Notes under the pieces: model-generated
Told to the model about the DNA's origin: nothing
The model's input: the letters and a program-made list of their open reading frames with translations, nothing else
Databases searched by the model: none
Program-made: the position numbers and the translations under genes
Part shown: positions 8,300 to 17,959 of the stretch, one piece after another
How positions within the stretch are numbered: position 1 is the stretch's first letter
Layout: each line of letters opens with the position of its first letter
Assembly: GCA_035548375.1 (NCBI GenBank)
Contig: DASZTG010000049.1
Location: 1-64,000 of the forward strand
Source of the DNA: JACQAP01 sp035548375
GTDB taxonomy: Bacteria; Pseudomonadota; Gammaproteobacteria; Burkholderiales; JACQAP01
Direction: 5' to 3'
DNA length: 64,000 nt

Positions 8300-9268
8300 G
8301 TGTTCAAGCAGTTCAAGATCAACCCCAAGGATTTCACCGGGCCCGTTCTCGTCACGGGGGCGGGTGGCTGCATCGGCAGCTGGGCGCTGGCGCTGCTCGC
8401 CGATGCCGGCGTGCCCGTTGCCGCCATGGACCTGACCGAGGATAAACGGCGGCCCGGGCTGCTAATGGCAGAATCCGAACTCCAGCAGGTGACATGGTTC
8501 ACCGGCGACATCGCCGACACCGCCGCGGTGAACGCGGCAGTCGGGAAAAGCGGCGCAAAGGCGATCATCCATCTAGCCGCCCTGCAAGTGCCCTTTTGCA
8601 AGGCCGACCCGATCGCGGGTGCAAAGGTCAACGTCGTCGGTACCGTCAACATCTTCGAAGCGGCCCGCAAGGCGGGCATCAAGCGCATCGCCTATGCCAG
8701 TTCGATAGCCGCGCATGGCGTGTTCGATTCGAAAACTATGGCGACCTTGTACGGCGCGTACAAATTTGCGAACGAGCAGACGTCGCGTGTCTACGCGCAG
8801 GACTGGCAGGTTCCCAGCGTCGGGCTGCGTCCAGGCGTCGTGTATGGCATCGGTCGCGACCAGGGCATGACGTCGAAGACCACGGTAGCGATCCTGGCTG
8901 CGGCCGCGGGAAAGCCCTACACCATTCCCTTTCGCGGCCCGGTTTCCTGGCTGCATGCCGGCGAGGTCGCGAGCGCATTCATCAAAGCCGTATCGAAGGA
9001 GCGTAGTAGCGCGGACGTATTCGACATCAACGGCATCCCGTCCACGGTCGAACAATCGATTGAACTGATACGAAAAATCGCCCCGGACGCCCGGATCGAG
9101 GCAAGCGGCGAGGCATTGCCTTTCCCCATGGCGCTTTCGGACCAACCGGTGCGCAGCTTCCTGGGCGACTACGGCTCGATTTCAATGGAAGACGGCATCC
9201 GCCAGACGCACGAAGTCTTCACCACCCTGCTCGCAAAGGGCATGGTGAGCGCCGACAAACTGGCCTGA
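8300..9268 (+). CDS. NAD(P)-dependent epimerase/dehydratase (extended SDR)
   Basis: A 322-aa extended short-chain dehydrogenase. The Rossmann motif TGAGGCIG sits at residues 19-26, LAALQVPFC and ASSIAAHGVF follow, and the catalytic pair is in LYGAYKFANE (YxxxK). This is the layout of sugar-nucleotide or steroid-like epimerases; the substrate cannot be read from the sequence. The start is GTG at 8300, chosen because AGAGGAGG lies 5-12 bp upstream and the Rossmann motif follows at normal distance. It probably shares an operon with the rhodanese gene. Confidence 0.87.
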   Translation: MFKQFKINPKDFTGPVLVTGAGGCIGSWALALLADAGVPVAAMDLTEDKRRPGLLMAESELQQVTWFTGDIADTAAVNAAVGKSGAKAIIHLAALQVPFCKADPIAGAKVNVVGTVNIFEAARKAGIKRIAYASSIAAHGVFDSKTMATLYGAYKFANEQTSRVYAQDWQVPSVGLRPGVVYGIGRDQGMTSKTTVAILAAAAGKPYTIPFRGPVSWLHAGEVASAFIKAVSKERSSADVFDINGIPSTVEQSIELIRKIAPDARIEASGEALPFPMALSDQPVRSFLGDYGSISMEDGIRQTHEVFTTLLAKGMVSADKLA

Positions 9269-9306
9269 ACACCTGCCGGGATCCCGCTTCCAGCCTCGAT
9301 ATCCGG

Positions 9307-9338
9307 ATTTCATACGACATTCCCATTTCGTATGAAAT
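9307..9338. promoter_or_regulatory. 11-bp perfect inverted repeat, operator-like, upstream of lactonase 1
   Basis: The arms ATTTCATACGA and TCGTATGAAAT are exact reverse complements separated by 10 nt. The half-site CGTATGAA recurs in the repeats before the second lactonase gene. It lies about 230 bp before the lactonase start. In the rest of the 9269-9568 gap I see only an AT-rich stretch (TTGTAATTTAATG) that could be a promoter. Confidence 0.6.
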
Positions 9339-9568
9339 ACGTCTTGTAATTTAATGACTTATCTCGCAACGCAAATTGACGGGCTGAAATGGAACAGGCA
9401 CTATCTGCCCCGCGCCGTATCGCGAGTACCTGAACGCAATCGCAGGGAAAACAAAAATCCCGCCCCGGTCGCAAGGAATTTCGGGAGCCAGAAAAAGTAC
9501 GGGCGAGGCAGGTGGGTACTAAAAGTACAAGAACGACCACTAGCAAATTCCAAGGAGGAATTTAAACC

Positions 9569-10438
9569 ATGAAGAAGTCAGGCATCGTTGCCGCGATGCT
9601 GGGCATGCTGCTCGTAGCAGCTTCGTCCGGCGCCTTCGCGCAAAAACTGTATTGGACCACCAGCGGCATGTTCGGCCCGTTCGACATTCGTGGCCTGATC
9701 CCCGCTATGCCCGTCGAGAAGTCCCGCCAGATCACGATCCCGGTCAGCATGTGGGTCCTGGATCACCCGAAGGGGCTGGTGGTGTTCGACACCGGTAACA
9801 ACGTCGCGATCTCCGACGGCGCCGACAACTGCAAGAAGTACTGGGCAGCCGGCAATTGCGACTTCCTGAAGCCCAGCCAGACGCGTGCCGACGTCATCGA
9901 CATGCAGCTGAAGAAGCTCGGCTACTCCGCGGACAAGGTGAAGGTCGTCGTGACCTCGCACACCCACCTGGACCACGTCGGCAACATCGAAATGTTCCCG
10001 AAGGCGATCCACGTCCTGCAGAAGAAGGAACTCTACCAAGGCTGGTGGCCGGAGAAATTCCAGGGCCGTACGAGCCCCGGCACCTTCGTCATGGCTGACC
10101 TGATGAACACCCGGGAATTCAACTTCCTGGAACTGGACGGCGACTATGACTTGTTCGGCGACGGCTCCGTCCTGATCCTCACGACGCCCGGCCACACCAT
10201 TGGCCACCAGTCGATGAAGGTCAAACTGCCCCAGTCCGGCACGGTCATCATTTCGCAAGACGCCATCTGGATGCAGGAAAACCTCGACGGCTACCCGGCC
10301 GGCCTGAACTTCAGCGTGCAGGCTTACACCAACTCCCTCCAGCGCTTGAAGCAAATGCGTGACCTGGAAGGCGCCCAGCTGTTCATGGCGCACGACGGTG
10401 ACCAGTTCAAGGCCAAGGGCGACCGCTGGTACAAGTAA
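9569..10438 (+). CDS. Secreted MBL-fold hydrolase, AHL-lactonase type (lactonase 1)
   Basis: A 289-aa metallo-beta-lactamase-fold enzyme with a signal peptide ending at AFA (about residue 24), so it acts in the periplasm or outside. All seven metal ligands of the AiiA-type dinuclear zinc site are present: H131-x-H133-x-D135-H136, H209 in TTPGHT, D231 and H275 in MAHDGD. The family opens N-acyl-homoserine lactone rings, but related members act on other lactones or esters, so the substrate is open. A strong AAGGAGG site precedes the ATG. A terminator follows, yet the ABC cassette starts only 76 bp downstream. Confidence 0.88.
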   Translation: MKKSGIVAAMLGMLLVAASSGAFAQKLYWTTSGMFGPFDIRGLIPAMPVEKSRQITIPVSMWVLDHPKGLVVFDTGNNVAISDGADNCKKYWAAGNCDFLKPSQTRADVIDMQLKKLGYSADKVKVVVTSHTHLDHVGNIEMFPKAIHVLQKKELYQGWWPEKFQGRTSPGTFVMADLMNTREFNFLELDGDYDLFGDGSVLILTTPGHTIGHQSMKVKLPQSGTVIISQDAIWMQENLDGYPAGLNFSVQAYTNSLQRLKQMRDLEGAQLFMAHDGDQFKAKGDRWYK

Positions 10439-10469
10439 TCCTGTCGTAGTAGTCTCTACGACTGCAGAG

Positions 10470-10497
10470 CCCCCCCGTTGCGGGGGGGTTTTTTTTT
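10470..10497 (+). terminator. Strong intrinsic terminator between lactonase 1 and the ABC cassette
   Basis: CCCCCCCG, loop TTG and CGGGGGGG are followed by nine T. It ends 17 bp before the GTG of the ABC ATPase gene, leaving no room for a separate promoter. The cassette is therefore probably expressed by read-through at a lower level than the lactonase. Confidence 0.9.
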
Positions 10498-10514
10498 CCC
10501 GACGCTCCACAAAA

Positions 10515-11485
<971 letters not shown>

Positions 11486-11489
<4 letters not shown>

Positions 11490-12193
11490 ACGGCGTCGCC
11501 GCGATTTTCCAGAAAGAACTGGCCACCTATTTCCGATCGCCGATCGCGTACTTCGTGATCGCGGTGTTCCTGCTCGGCACCGGCTACTTCTTCATCTACA
11601 ACATCTTCATGACCGGCGTCGGCACCATGGACGAGACGTTCCAGAACATGGGGATCCTGCTGGTGACCCTGATCCCGGTGCTGACGATGCGGCTGTTCTC
11701 CGGCGAGTACACCGGACGCACCATGGAACTGTTGTCGACGCTGCCGCTCAAGGCGTGGCAAATCGTGATCGGCAAATACCTCGGCGCGCTGACGATATTC
11801 CTGCTGATGGCCGCGGCCACGGCGATCAACCTGATACCGCTCTATCTTTACGGTACCCCGCAGACGTCCACGATCGTGTCGGGCTACATCGGTTTCGTGC
11901 TGCTCGGCATGGCGTGCCTGGCAGTGGGTCAGTTCTTCTCGGCCCTCACGCAAAACCAGATCGTCGCTGCGCTGATCACCATCCCGGTGCTGCTGGCATT
12001 CTGGTTCGTGGGCTACGCGCAGAATTTCCAGGGCTCCGACGCACTGCGTTCATTGCTCGGCTACCTGTCGTTCTCGCTGCACTTCGGTGACTTCATCCGC
12101 GGGCTGGTGCGCACCGAGGCCGTCGCGTTCTACCTGATCGTCAGCGCGGCGGCCCTCACGCTCAACACGAGCTACCTGAAATGGCAACGGTGA
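11486..12193 (+). CDS. ABC-2 permease, GldF-like (cassette 1)
   Basis: A 235-aa inner-membrane permease with six predicted helices. It opens with IFQKELATYFRSPIAYFV, the entry pattern of GldF/NosY-type ABC-2 permeases, and carries TMRLFSGEYTGRTMELLSTLP, the conserved cytosolic loop of this group. It overlaps the ATPase by 4 bp upstream and the GldG-like gene by 13 bp downstream, which implies fixed stoichiometry. The exported substrate is unknown. Confidence 0.9.
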
Positions 12194-13842
12194 ATACGCA
12201 AAAATCCGCGGTTACAGGCATCGCGTTCATCGTCGGCGTGGCGTTGCTGCTGGCCGCCGGCATCGGCCAGCTCATCGTGTCGGAATTTTCCGTGATCATT
12301 ACGGTGCTCGCGCTTGCGGGCATCGTCCTTGCCGCTTGGGGCGGCTACGCCCTGCGCGCGGAACTCGCCGGCATGTTCCTGCACCGGCGCGGCGAAATCC
12401 TGCTGAATACCGCGGGGTTGATCGGCATCCTCGTCGCCGTGGCCTGGTTGTCGATGCGCTTCCCAGTGCGATTCGACCTGACAACGACGCGCGCGTTTTC
12501 GCTGCAGGAAGCCACCGTGCAGATGTTGAAGCGCCTCGACAAGCCGGTGCACGTGGTCTTCTTCAACGACCCGATGATGCGCGACACGGTCGAGGTCTAC
12601 CAGCAGATGGCCGCCGTGACCGACAAGCTGACCGTCGAGTTCTACGACCCGATGCTCAATCCCGCGCAGGCGCGAATGCGCGGCGTGGAGTTTGCGGGCA
12701 CGGCGATCTACGAGAGCGAAGGCCGCAAGATGCAGGTGAATGGCCCCACCGAGACGGACATCGCCAACGGCATCCTGCGCATTTCGCAGGGCGTGCAGCA
12801 GACCGTCTGCTTCCTCGACGGCCACGGCGAGCCGGACCCCTTCAGCCTCGAATCGCACGACCACTCCGAGGGCAACCCGGGACACACGCACGGCATCGGC
12901 GCGAAGGTCGTCAACCATGAGCGCCACGGCATGGCCAAGGCGCGCAACGGCCTCGAGACCCTGAACTACGCGGTGAAGAAGGTCTCGCTGCTGCAGGCGG
13001 GCACCGAACTCAAGCCCTGCACGGTACTGGTGGTCGCCGGCCCGAAGTCGCCATTGCTGGAGGGCGAAATCAAGGCCATCGACAAATACCTGGCCGACGG
13101 CGGCAACGCCATGTTCATGCTCGACCCGTTCGTGCGCACCGGACTCGAGCCCGTTGTGCGCGAGTTCGGCGTGATCCTTGATGAAGACATCATCATTGAC
13201 GAGGCCAGCCACTTCTGGACCGACGTCTCCTCGCCCGCGGTGACCGACTACAACCGCCACGAGATCACGCGCGACCTGCCGCTCACGTTCTATCCCGGCG
13301 CGCGCTCGCTGTCGCCCACGTCCGAACGCGTTCCGGGGACGGCGGTTCGTCCGCTGGTGAACTCTTCCAAGACCAGCTACGGCGGCACGAATCGCGACCG
13401 CGCCGAATACGACAAGGCCAAGGACCAGGCGGGGCCGCTGACCATCATGGTCTCCGTCAACCGCAAGCCCGAATTCGTCGAAGCGACCGAAACGGTGACC
13501 GGGGGGGAGCGCAAGAATGCGCAAGCGCAACGCCCCACTCCGCTGCTGCCCGATGCGAAGCCGGCTACGACAGTCAAGAATTCGCGCGTGATCGTGGTCG
13601 GCGATTCGGATTTCGCGACCAATTCGTTCTTCCACATCCTCGGCAACGGTACCCTGTTCCTGAACTGCATCAACTACCTCGCCGCCCAGGAAAACCTCAT
13701 CGGACTTGAGCCGCGCACCTTCGACATCCCGCGCGTGAACCTGACCAACCGCCAGATGAAAGGCACCGTCGTGCTTTCCATCATCTTCATCCCGGCGCTG
13801 ATGGGCGTCATCGGCATCGTGGTCTGGTGGAGGCGCCGATGA
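12181..13842 (+). CDS. GldG-like ABC auxiliary protein with His-rich insert (cassette 1)
   Basis: A 553-aa membrane-anchored protein with helices near residues 12-35, 37-58, 76-93 and 529-548 and a large periplasmic ABC_transp_aux/GldG-like domain between. Family features include DLTTTRAFSL near residue 100, the LDGHGE strand end near 212 and YLADGGNAMFMLDP near 305. Directly after GHGE is an insert of about 35 residues rich in His (214-249: SHDHSEG, GHTHG, NHERHG), which looks like a metal-binding loop. A similar insert sits at the same place in the second cassette. The start overlaps the permease gene by 13 bp, and its stop overlaps the DUF4340 gene. Confidence 0.87.
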   Translation: MATVNTQKSAVTGIAFIVGVALLLAAGIGQLIVSEFSVIITVLALAGIVLAAWGGYALRAELAGMFLHRRGEILLNTAGLIGILVAVAWLSMRFPVRFDLTTTRAFSLQEATVQMLKRLDKPVHVVFFNDPMMRDTVEVYQQMAAVTDKLTVEFYDPMLNPAQARMRGVEFAGTAIYESEGRKMQVNGPTETDIANGILRISQGVQQTVCFLDGHGEPDPFSLESHDHSEGNPGHTHGIGAKVVNHERHGMAKARNGLETLNYAVKKVSLLQAGTELKPCTVLVVAGPKSPLLEGEIKAIDKYLADGGNAMFMLDPFVRTGLEPVVREFGVILDEDIIIDEASHFWTDVSSPAVTDYNRHEITRDLPLTFYPGARSLSPTSERVPGTAVRPLVNSSKTSYGGTNRDRAEYDKAKDQAGPLTIMVSVNRKPEFVEATETVTGGERKNAQAQRPTPLLPDAKPATTVKNSRVIVVGDSDFATNSFFHILGNGTLFLNCINYLAAQENLIGLEPRTFDIPRVNLTNRQMKGTVVLSIIFIPALMGVIGIVVWWRRR

Positions 13843-14453
13843 GCGCGATCGGCCGCGGCAAGCTCGCCACGGTCTGGATCGTGCTCGGCGCACTGGTTGT
13901 CGCGATCGTGCTTGTCGAGCGCCATGATCGCAAAGTCGAGCAGAAGGAAGCGGTGCCCGTGCGCGACGAGCGCCTGCTCGTCCCGATCGAAATCCGGGAT
14001 GTCGGCGCCATCGAAGTCGCGAGCAACGGCGCCCTGCATCGCTTCGAGCGCGACGCCAACGGCGCCTGGTTCTACCACGGCGTCCACACCGGCAATGAGC
14101 AGCAGCACGCGCACGGCGCCGATCCGGCTACGGCTGCAGTGATCGAGAACGCACTCGCGGGCTTCGGCCGGGCACGCATGGAGCGCGAATTTCCGCTGAA
14201 CATGCAGAACGACGAGTTCGGGGTGACCCGGCCGGACATCTTCATCATGGTCTATCGACCGGGCCAGACGCAGCCACTGGCGCGCTATGCCGTGGGCAGC
14301 ATTGCGCCCGACAAGGTGAGCCGTTACGTGCTGCCGGTCGGCAGCCCGAAGGTCGTCACCATCCCGCAGTTCCACATCGACAACCTGCTGTCGCTGATCA
14401 AGACGGTCGGCAACAACGGGCAGGCCGCGCCGAAGCCGAAAAGCGCTTCCTGA
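13839..14453 (+). CDS. DUF4340-like periplasmic-anchored protein (cassette 1)
   Basis: A 204-aa protein with one N-terminal membrane helix (residues about 10-25) and a periplasmic domain of the DUF4340 type found beside GldG genes. It has a short His-containing stretch (HGVHTG, QQHAHG near residue 85). The start ATG overlaps the GldG-like stop (ATGA). Function unknown; the constant gene order suggests it is a fixed part of the export complex. Confidence 0.78.
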   Translation: MSAIGRGKLATVWIVLGALVVAIVLVERHDRKVEQKEAVPVRDERLLVPIEIRDVGAIEVASNGALHRFERDANGAWFYHGVHTGNEQQHAHGADPATAAVIENALAGFGRARMEREFPLNMQNDEFGVTRPDIFIMVYRPGQTQPLARYAVGSIAPDKVSRYVLPVGSPKVVTIPQFHIDNLLSLIKTVGNNGQAAPKPKSAS

Positions 14454-14503
14454 TCCTGAAGGCGAGCGCCGCAGCCGCAATTCCGGATAGTATTCGCGGC
14501 GCG

Positions 14504-15598
14504 ATGATTTCCATTCGATCGATTTTCCGCCGTGTCGGCCTCGCCGCGGTGCGGCTGGCCTGTGCCACGCTGCTGGCGGCCCAGGCGCATGTGGCCATCG
14601 CACACACCGGCGGATTGACCGGTTTCGCGACCATCTCGATCGACGGCAAACTCGTTCGCTACAACCTGACGTTGTCGCAAATTCCGCCCGGCCCCCTGGC
14701 GCAGCAAATGCACCTCGACCAATCCGGCACGACACCGGACTATCGACCGCTCATCACGGCCATCAGCGAAAAGATCCGCATAGCGTCGGACGGCGTGGCG
14801 TGCGCCGCATCCGAAGCCCGCGTGGTACCGCCGACCGCGAACTCGGTCAGCATGACCGGCACCGTGGATTTCAAATGTGCCGACCGCGTGAACAAGCTGA
14901 CGATCCATGACGACATGTCCGACGTCATCGGCCCGTCCCAGCACACCCTTGCAGCCATCCAGTGGACCGGCGGCAGCCAGCAATTCGCATTCGGAGCCGA
15001 TGCGCGCGAAACCACCATCGCGGTGTCGCATCCGCCCGTCGCCTCGCGCGGCGCAGGCAGCTTTTTTCCGTTGGGCATCGAGCACATCCTCACCGGATAT
15101 GACCACCTGCTGTTCCTGCTCGCGCTCATGTTGTGCGGCGGCGGCTTCGTCTCGCTGCTCAAAATCATCACTGCGTTTACCGTCGCGCACAGCATCACGC
15201 TCGCGCTAGCGGCGCTGGACCTCGTGGTCTTGCCGTCGGCATTCGTCGAATCGGTGATCGCGCTTTCCATCGCCTACGTGGCATTCGAGAACCTGCTCCC
15301 GCGGTTCGCCGCTTCGCGTCGCTGGGCGGTGAGTTTCGTATTCGGATTGATGCACGGATTCGGGTTTTCCTCCGTGTTGCGCGAGATCGGCCTGCCGAAG
15401 GAAAACCTGCTGCTCTCACTTCTCAATTTCAATCTTGGCGTCGAAGTCGGGCAATTGACGATCGTCGCGCTGGCCGCTCCGATTCTCTTGCGCTTTCGAA
15501 ACCGCTCGTGGGAGCCGCACGCAGTCACGGCTATTTCCGCCGTCATATTCATCACGGGACTCGTGCTGTTCATCGAGCGCGCCTTCCTCGGCGGCTAG
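14504..15598 (+). CDS. HupE/UreJ-like membrane protein
   Basis: A 364-aa protein. After a signal peptide (about residues 1-33) comes a periplasmic domain of about 150 residues with two cysteines, then seven or so helices. GIEHILTGYDHLLFLLAL (191-208) and VFGLMHGFGFSSVL match the HupE/UreJ_2 group, whose members are linked to nickel or cobalt handling; the His and Asp in these motifs could bind metal. It lies 50 bp after cassette 1 and may be its last gene. It stands between the two lactonase/ABC cassettes, which is suggestive of a metal-related role but proves nothing. Confidence 0.8.
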   Translation: MISIRSIFRRVGLAAVRLACATLLAAQAHVAIAHTGGLTGFATISIDGKLVRYNLTLSQIPPGPLAQQMHLDQSGTTPDYRPLITAISEKIRIASDGVACAASEARVVPPTANSVSMTGTVDFKCADRVNKLTIHDDMSDVIGPSQHTLAAIQWTGGSQQFAFGADARETTIAVSHPPVASRGAGSFFPLGIEHILTGYDHLLFLLALMLCGGGFVSLLKIITAFTVAHSITLALAALDLVVLPSAFVESVIALSIAYVAFENLLPRFAASRRWAVSFVFGLMHGFGFSSVLREIGLPKENLLLSLLNFNLGVEVGQLTIVALAAPILLRFRNRSWEPHAVTAISAVIFITGLVLFIERAFLGG

Positions 15599-15635
15599 AG
15601 ACTTCGAACTTTCCGGGGCGCTGCCAGGCGCAAAT

Positions 15636-15677
15636 CGTAAGAACTCTTACGGGAAAATCCGTAAGAATTCATACGGA
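15636..15677. promoter_or_regulatory. Two adjacent inverted repeats upstream of lactonase 2
   Basis: CGTAAGAACTCTTACG (15636-15651) and TCCGTAAGAATTCATACGGA (15658-15677) are near-perfect palindromes 6 bp apart. Their half-sites (CGTAAGAA, CGTATGAA) match the arms of the repeat at 9307-9338 upstream of lactonase 1. They lie about 150-190 bp before the lactonase 2 start and are the best operator candidates in the window. Confidence 0.6.
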
Positions 15678-15828
15678 ACCTAACGTTACGTTATGTAATC
15701 CAACGCGAGCTTCTGACATTTTCAAGAAATCATTTCCCAAGATACTGCCCAACTGAGTTTCTGCCGTTTGCCGGCAGGAACGCTGACAACGTCGGTTCCG
15801 AATTAGCCAACAAAGAGGAGAAATCGGC

Positions 15829-16713
15829 ATGAGCGAAATTTCGAAATTCAGGAAATTCACGGGTATGGCGGGCGTGGCGCTCGGCATCCTTGCGGGTGCG
15901 GCGCATGCGGAAGATACGAAGCTGTACGCCTTCAGTTCAGGTGCCTTGACCATCGGTAAAGGCGTCCTGCAGAACTTCGGCCCGATGGATCCGCCTATCG
16001 TGATCCCGGTCGGCTTCTACGTGATCAAGCATCCGAAGGGCAACATCCTGTTCGACACCGGCGACAACGACAAGCTCATTACCGACCACAGCTGGTGGCC
16101 GATGTACGATTCGCTCAAGCCGGCGATGACCCCGGACGTGGCGATTGACGTGCAACTGAAGAAGATCGGCCTGACGCCGGACGACATCAAGTACGTGGTC
16201 TGCAGCCACCTGCACCTGGACCATGGCGGCAACGTCGGCAAGTTCCCGCATTCGACGATCATCGTGCAGAAGAGCGAGATCATCAATGCGTTCTGGCCGG
16301 AGCAGGGCACGGGCGGCCCCTACATAATCGGTGACGTGATGCCGCTGCGCGCCGCGAACAGCAACTACCCGAACGCGGTCAAGATGATCCAGCTCGACGG
16401 CGATCTCGACCTGTTCGGCGACGGCTCCATCGTCATCAAGCGCTGGGTCGCGCATACGCCTGGCAGCCAGATGATGACGGTCAAGCTGAAGAACACGGGC
16501 CTCGTCATCCTGACGGGTGACAACGTGTACTTCCGCGAGAACGTCGACAAGAGCATTGCGCCGAACCTCGTGCTGTCCTACGACCCGGCCGGCTACTACA
16601 AGGCCTACGAGTGGATTCGCATGATGATGGCGACGCAAAAGGCCGACTATTTCACGGCGCACGATCCGGACGCGTTCAAGGCCATGAAGAAAGCGCCGGC
16701 GTTCTACGACTGA
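15829..16713 (+). CDS. Secreted MBL-fold hydrolase, AHL-lactonase type (lactonase 2)
   Basis: A 294-aa protein with a signal peptide ending at AHA (about residue 27). The metal ligands are complete: H127-x-H129-x-D131-H132, H209 in VAHTPGSQ, D231 in LTGDN and H278 in TAHDPD. It is very similar to lactonase 3 along its whole length (shared PPIVIPVGFYVIKHPKGNIL, TIIVQKSE, PLRAANSNYPNA), so the two are tandem duplicates; lactonase 1 is more distant. GAGG lies 8 bp before the ATG. A terminator follows, so it is probably transcribed alone. Confidence 0.88.
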   Translation: MSEISKFRKFTGMAGVALGILAGAAHAEDTKLYAFSSGALTIGKGVLQNFGPMDPPIVIPVGFYVIKHPKGNILFDTGDNDKLITDHSWWPMYDSLKPAMTPDVAIDVQLKKIGLTPDDIKYVVCSHLHLDHGGNVGKFPHSTIIVQKSEIINAFWPEQGTGGPYIIGDVMPLRAANSNYPNAVKMIQLDGDLDLFGDGSIVIKRWVAHTPGSQMMTVKLKNTGLVILTGDNVYFRENVDKSIAPNLVLSYDPAGYYKAYEWIRMMMATQKADYFTAHDPDAFKAMKKAPAFYD

Positions 16714-16743
16714 TTTCCACGCACGTCGGTCCGCACGCAGCGG

Positions 16744-16772
16744 ATGGCGCCGGCAATGCCGGCGCCATTTTC
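16744..16772 (+). terminator. Intrinsic terminator after lactonase 2
   Basis: An 11-bp perfect stem (ATGGCGCCGGC / GCCGGCGCCAT) with loop AAT is followed by a short T run. Confidence 0.85.
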
Positions 16773-16998
16773 ACATCCTGCCCTGCCAGCCTTGTTATTC
16801 CTGATCGTGATATGGATTTGTGTCGTTTGCCATAGACGAGAATAAGATAAATCGCCACAATGCCTGCGCACGTTACGAACTGCGACCGGTCGACCGGACC
16901 AGAATCAAGGCCCCCGGAAGACGGCATCGCGATACAAGTATCCCGGCGTTCTCGTCTTCCTGCAGGGGATGGAAGTCCAATCTCACAGGAGAATGTCG

Positions 16999-17880
16999 AT
17001 GACACGCTGGAAAATATTGTTGAAGTTGTCCATCGCGGTCGCCGCCGGCGCCGCAGCCCTCGCCTCCCACGCCCAGGACACCCGCTTGTATGCCTTCAGT
17101 TCCGGGGCAATCACCATAGGCAAGGGAATCCTGCAGAATTTCGCCGCCACCGATCCGCCTATCGTGATCCCGGTCGGCTTCTATGTGATCAAGCATCCGA
17201 AGGGCAACATCCTGTTCGATACCGGCAACAACGACAAGATCATCACCGACCCCGGCTACCGGGGCGCATCGTTCAACGCGCTAAAGCCGGTCAACACGCC
17301 GGATGTGGCCATCGACGTGCAGTTGAAGAAAATCGGCCTGACGCCGGACGATATCGCTTACGTGATTCCCAGCCACCTGCACCTGGATCACGGCGGAAAT
17401 GTGGGCAAGTTTCCGAAGTCCACCATCATCGTCCAGAAAAGCGAACTGCTGAATGCCTTCTGGCCGGAACCCGGAACCGGCGGGCCGTATTTCATCGGCG
17501 ACGTCCTGCCGCTGCGCGCGGCGAACAGCAACTACCCGAACGCTCAGAAGATCATTCAACTGGAAGGCGATCTGGATCTCTTCGGGGACGGCAGCGTCGT
17601 CGTCAAGCGCTTCGTCGCGCATACGCCCGGCAGCCAGATCGCCACGGTCAAGCTCAAGAACACCGGCACGACGGTATTGACCGGCGACAACCTGTATTTC
17701 AAGGAGAACTTCGAAAAGAACATTCCGCCGAACATCGTGCTTGCCTACGATCCCGCGGGTTACTACAAGTTCTACGAGTACTTGCGCCAGGTGCTGGCGA
17801 CGGACAAGGGCGCGTACTTCACCGCCCACGACCCCGACGCCTACAAGGCGCTGAAAAAGGCGCCCGCCTACTACGACTGA
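16999..17880 (+). CDS. Secreted MBL-fold hydrolase, AHL-lactonase type (lactonase 3)
   Basis: A 293-aa tandem paralogue of lactonase 2, with signal peptide (cleavage near SHAQ, residue 25) and a full metal site: H126-x-H128-x-D130-H131, H208, D230, H277. The start at 16999 is chosen because AGGAGA is 6-7 bp upstream; the ATG at 16993 would leave no space. Unlike lactonases 1 and 2 it has no visible CGTATGAA-type palindrome upstream. A hairpin separates it from the second ABC cassette, repeating the arrangement at lactonase 1. Confidence 0.87.
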   Translation: MTRWKILLKLSIAVAAGAAALASHAQDTRLYAFSSGAITIGKGILQNFAATDPPIVIPVGFYVIKHPKGNILFDTGNNDKIITDPGYRGASFNALKPVNTPDVAIDVQLKKIGLTPDDIAYVIPSHLHLDHGGNVGKFPKSTIIVQKSELLNAFWPEPGTGGPYFIGDVLPLRAANSNYPNAQKIIQLEGDLDLFGDGSVVVKRFVAHTPGSQIATVKLKNTGTTVLTGDNLYFKENFEKNIPPNIVLAYDPAGYYKFYEYLRQVLATDKGAYFTAHDPDAYKALKKAPAYYD

Positions 17881-17906
17881 ACCGCGCTGTCGATTTGCGC
17901 GTCCAA

Positions 17907-17936
17907 TTCGCCGGGGCTTGTCGCCCCGGCGAACTT
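17907..17936 (+). terminator. Hairpin between lactonase 3 and ABC cassette 2
   Basis: The arms TTCGCCGGGGC and GCCCCGGCGAA are perfect complements with loop TTGTC. Only CTTT follows, so termination is probably partial. It ends 24 bp before the ATPase ATG, at the same position as the terminator after lactonase 1. Confidence 0.65.
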
Positions 17937-17959
17937 TCCATGACATTCATCCACGCCGC

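Noticed and set aside
12172..13893. 573-aa minus-strand frame opposite the GldG-like gene
   Set aside because: Antisense to a gene with clear domain structure; composition (His/Arg/Gly-rich, no motifs) is typical of shadows in GC-rich DNA.
15829..16713. Loss of the metal His in lactonases 2 and 3 because TPGH appears as TPGS
   Set aside because: On alignment the ligand is the His just before TPGSQ (AHTPGSQ), so the zinc site is complete.
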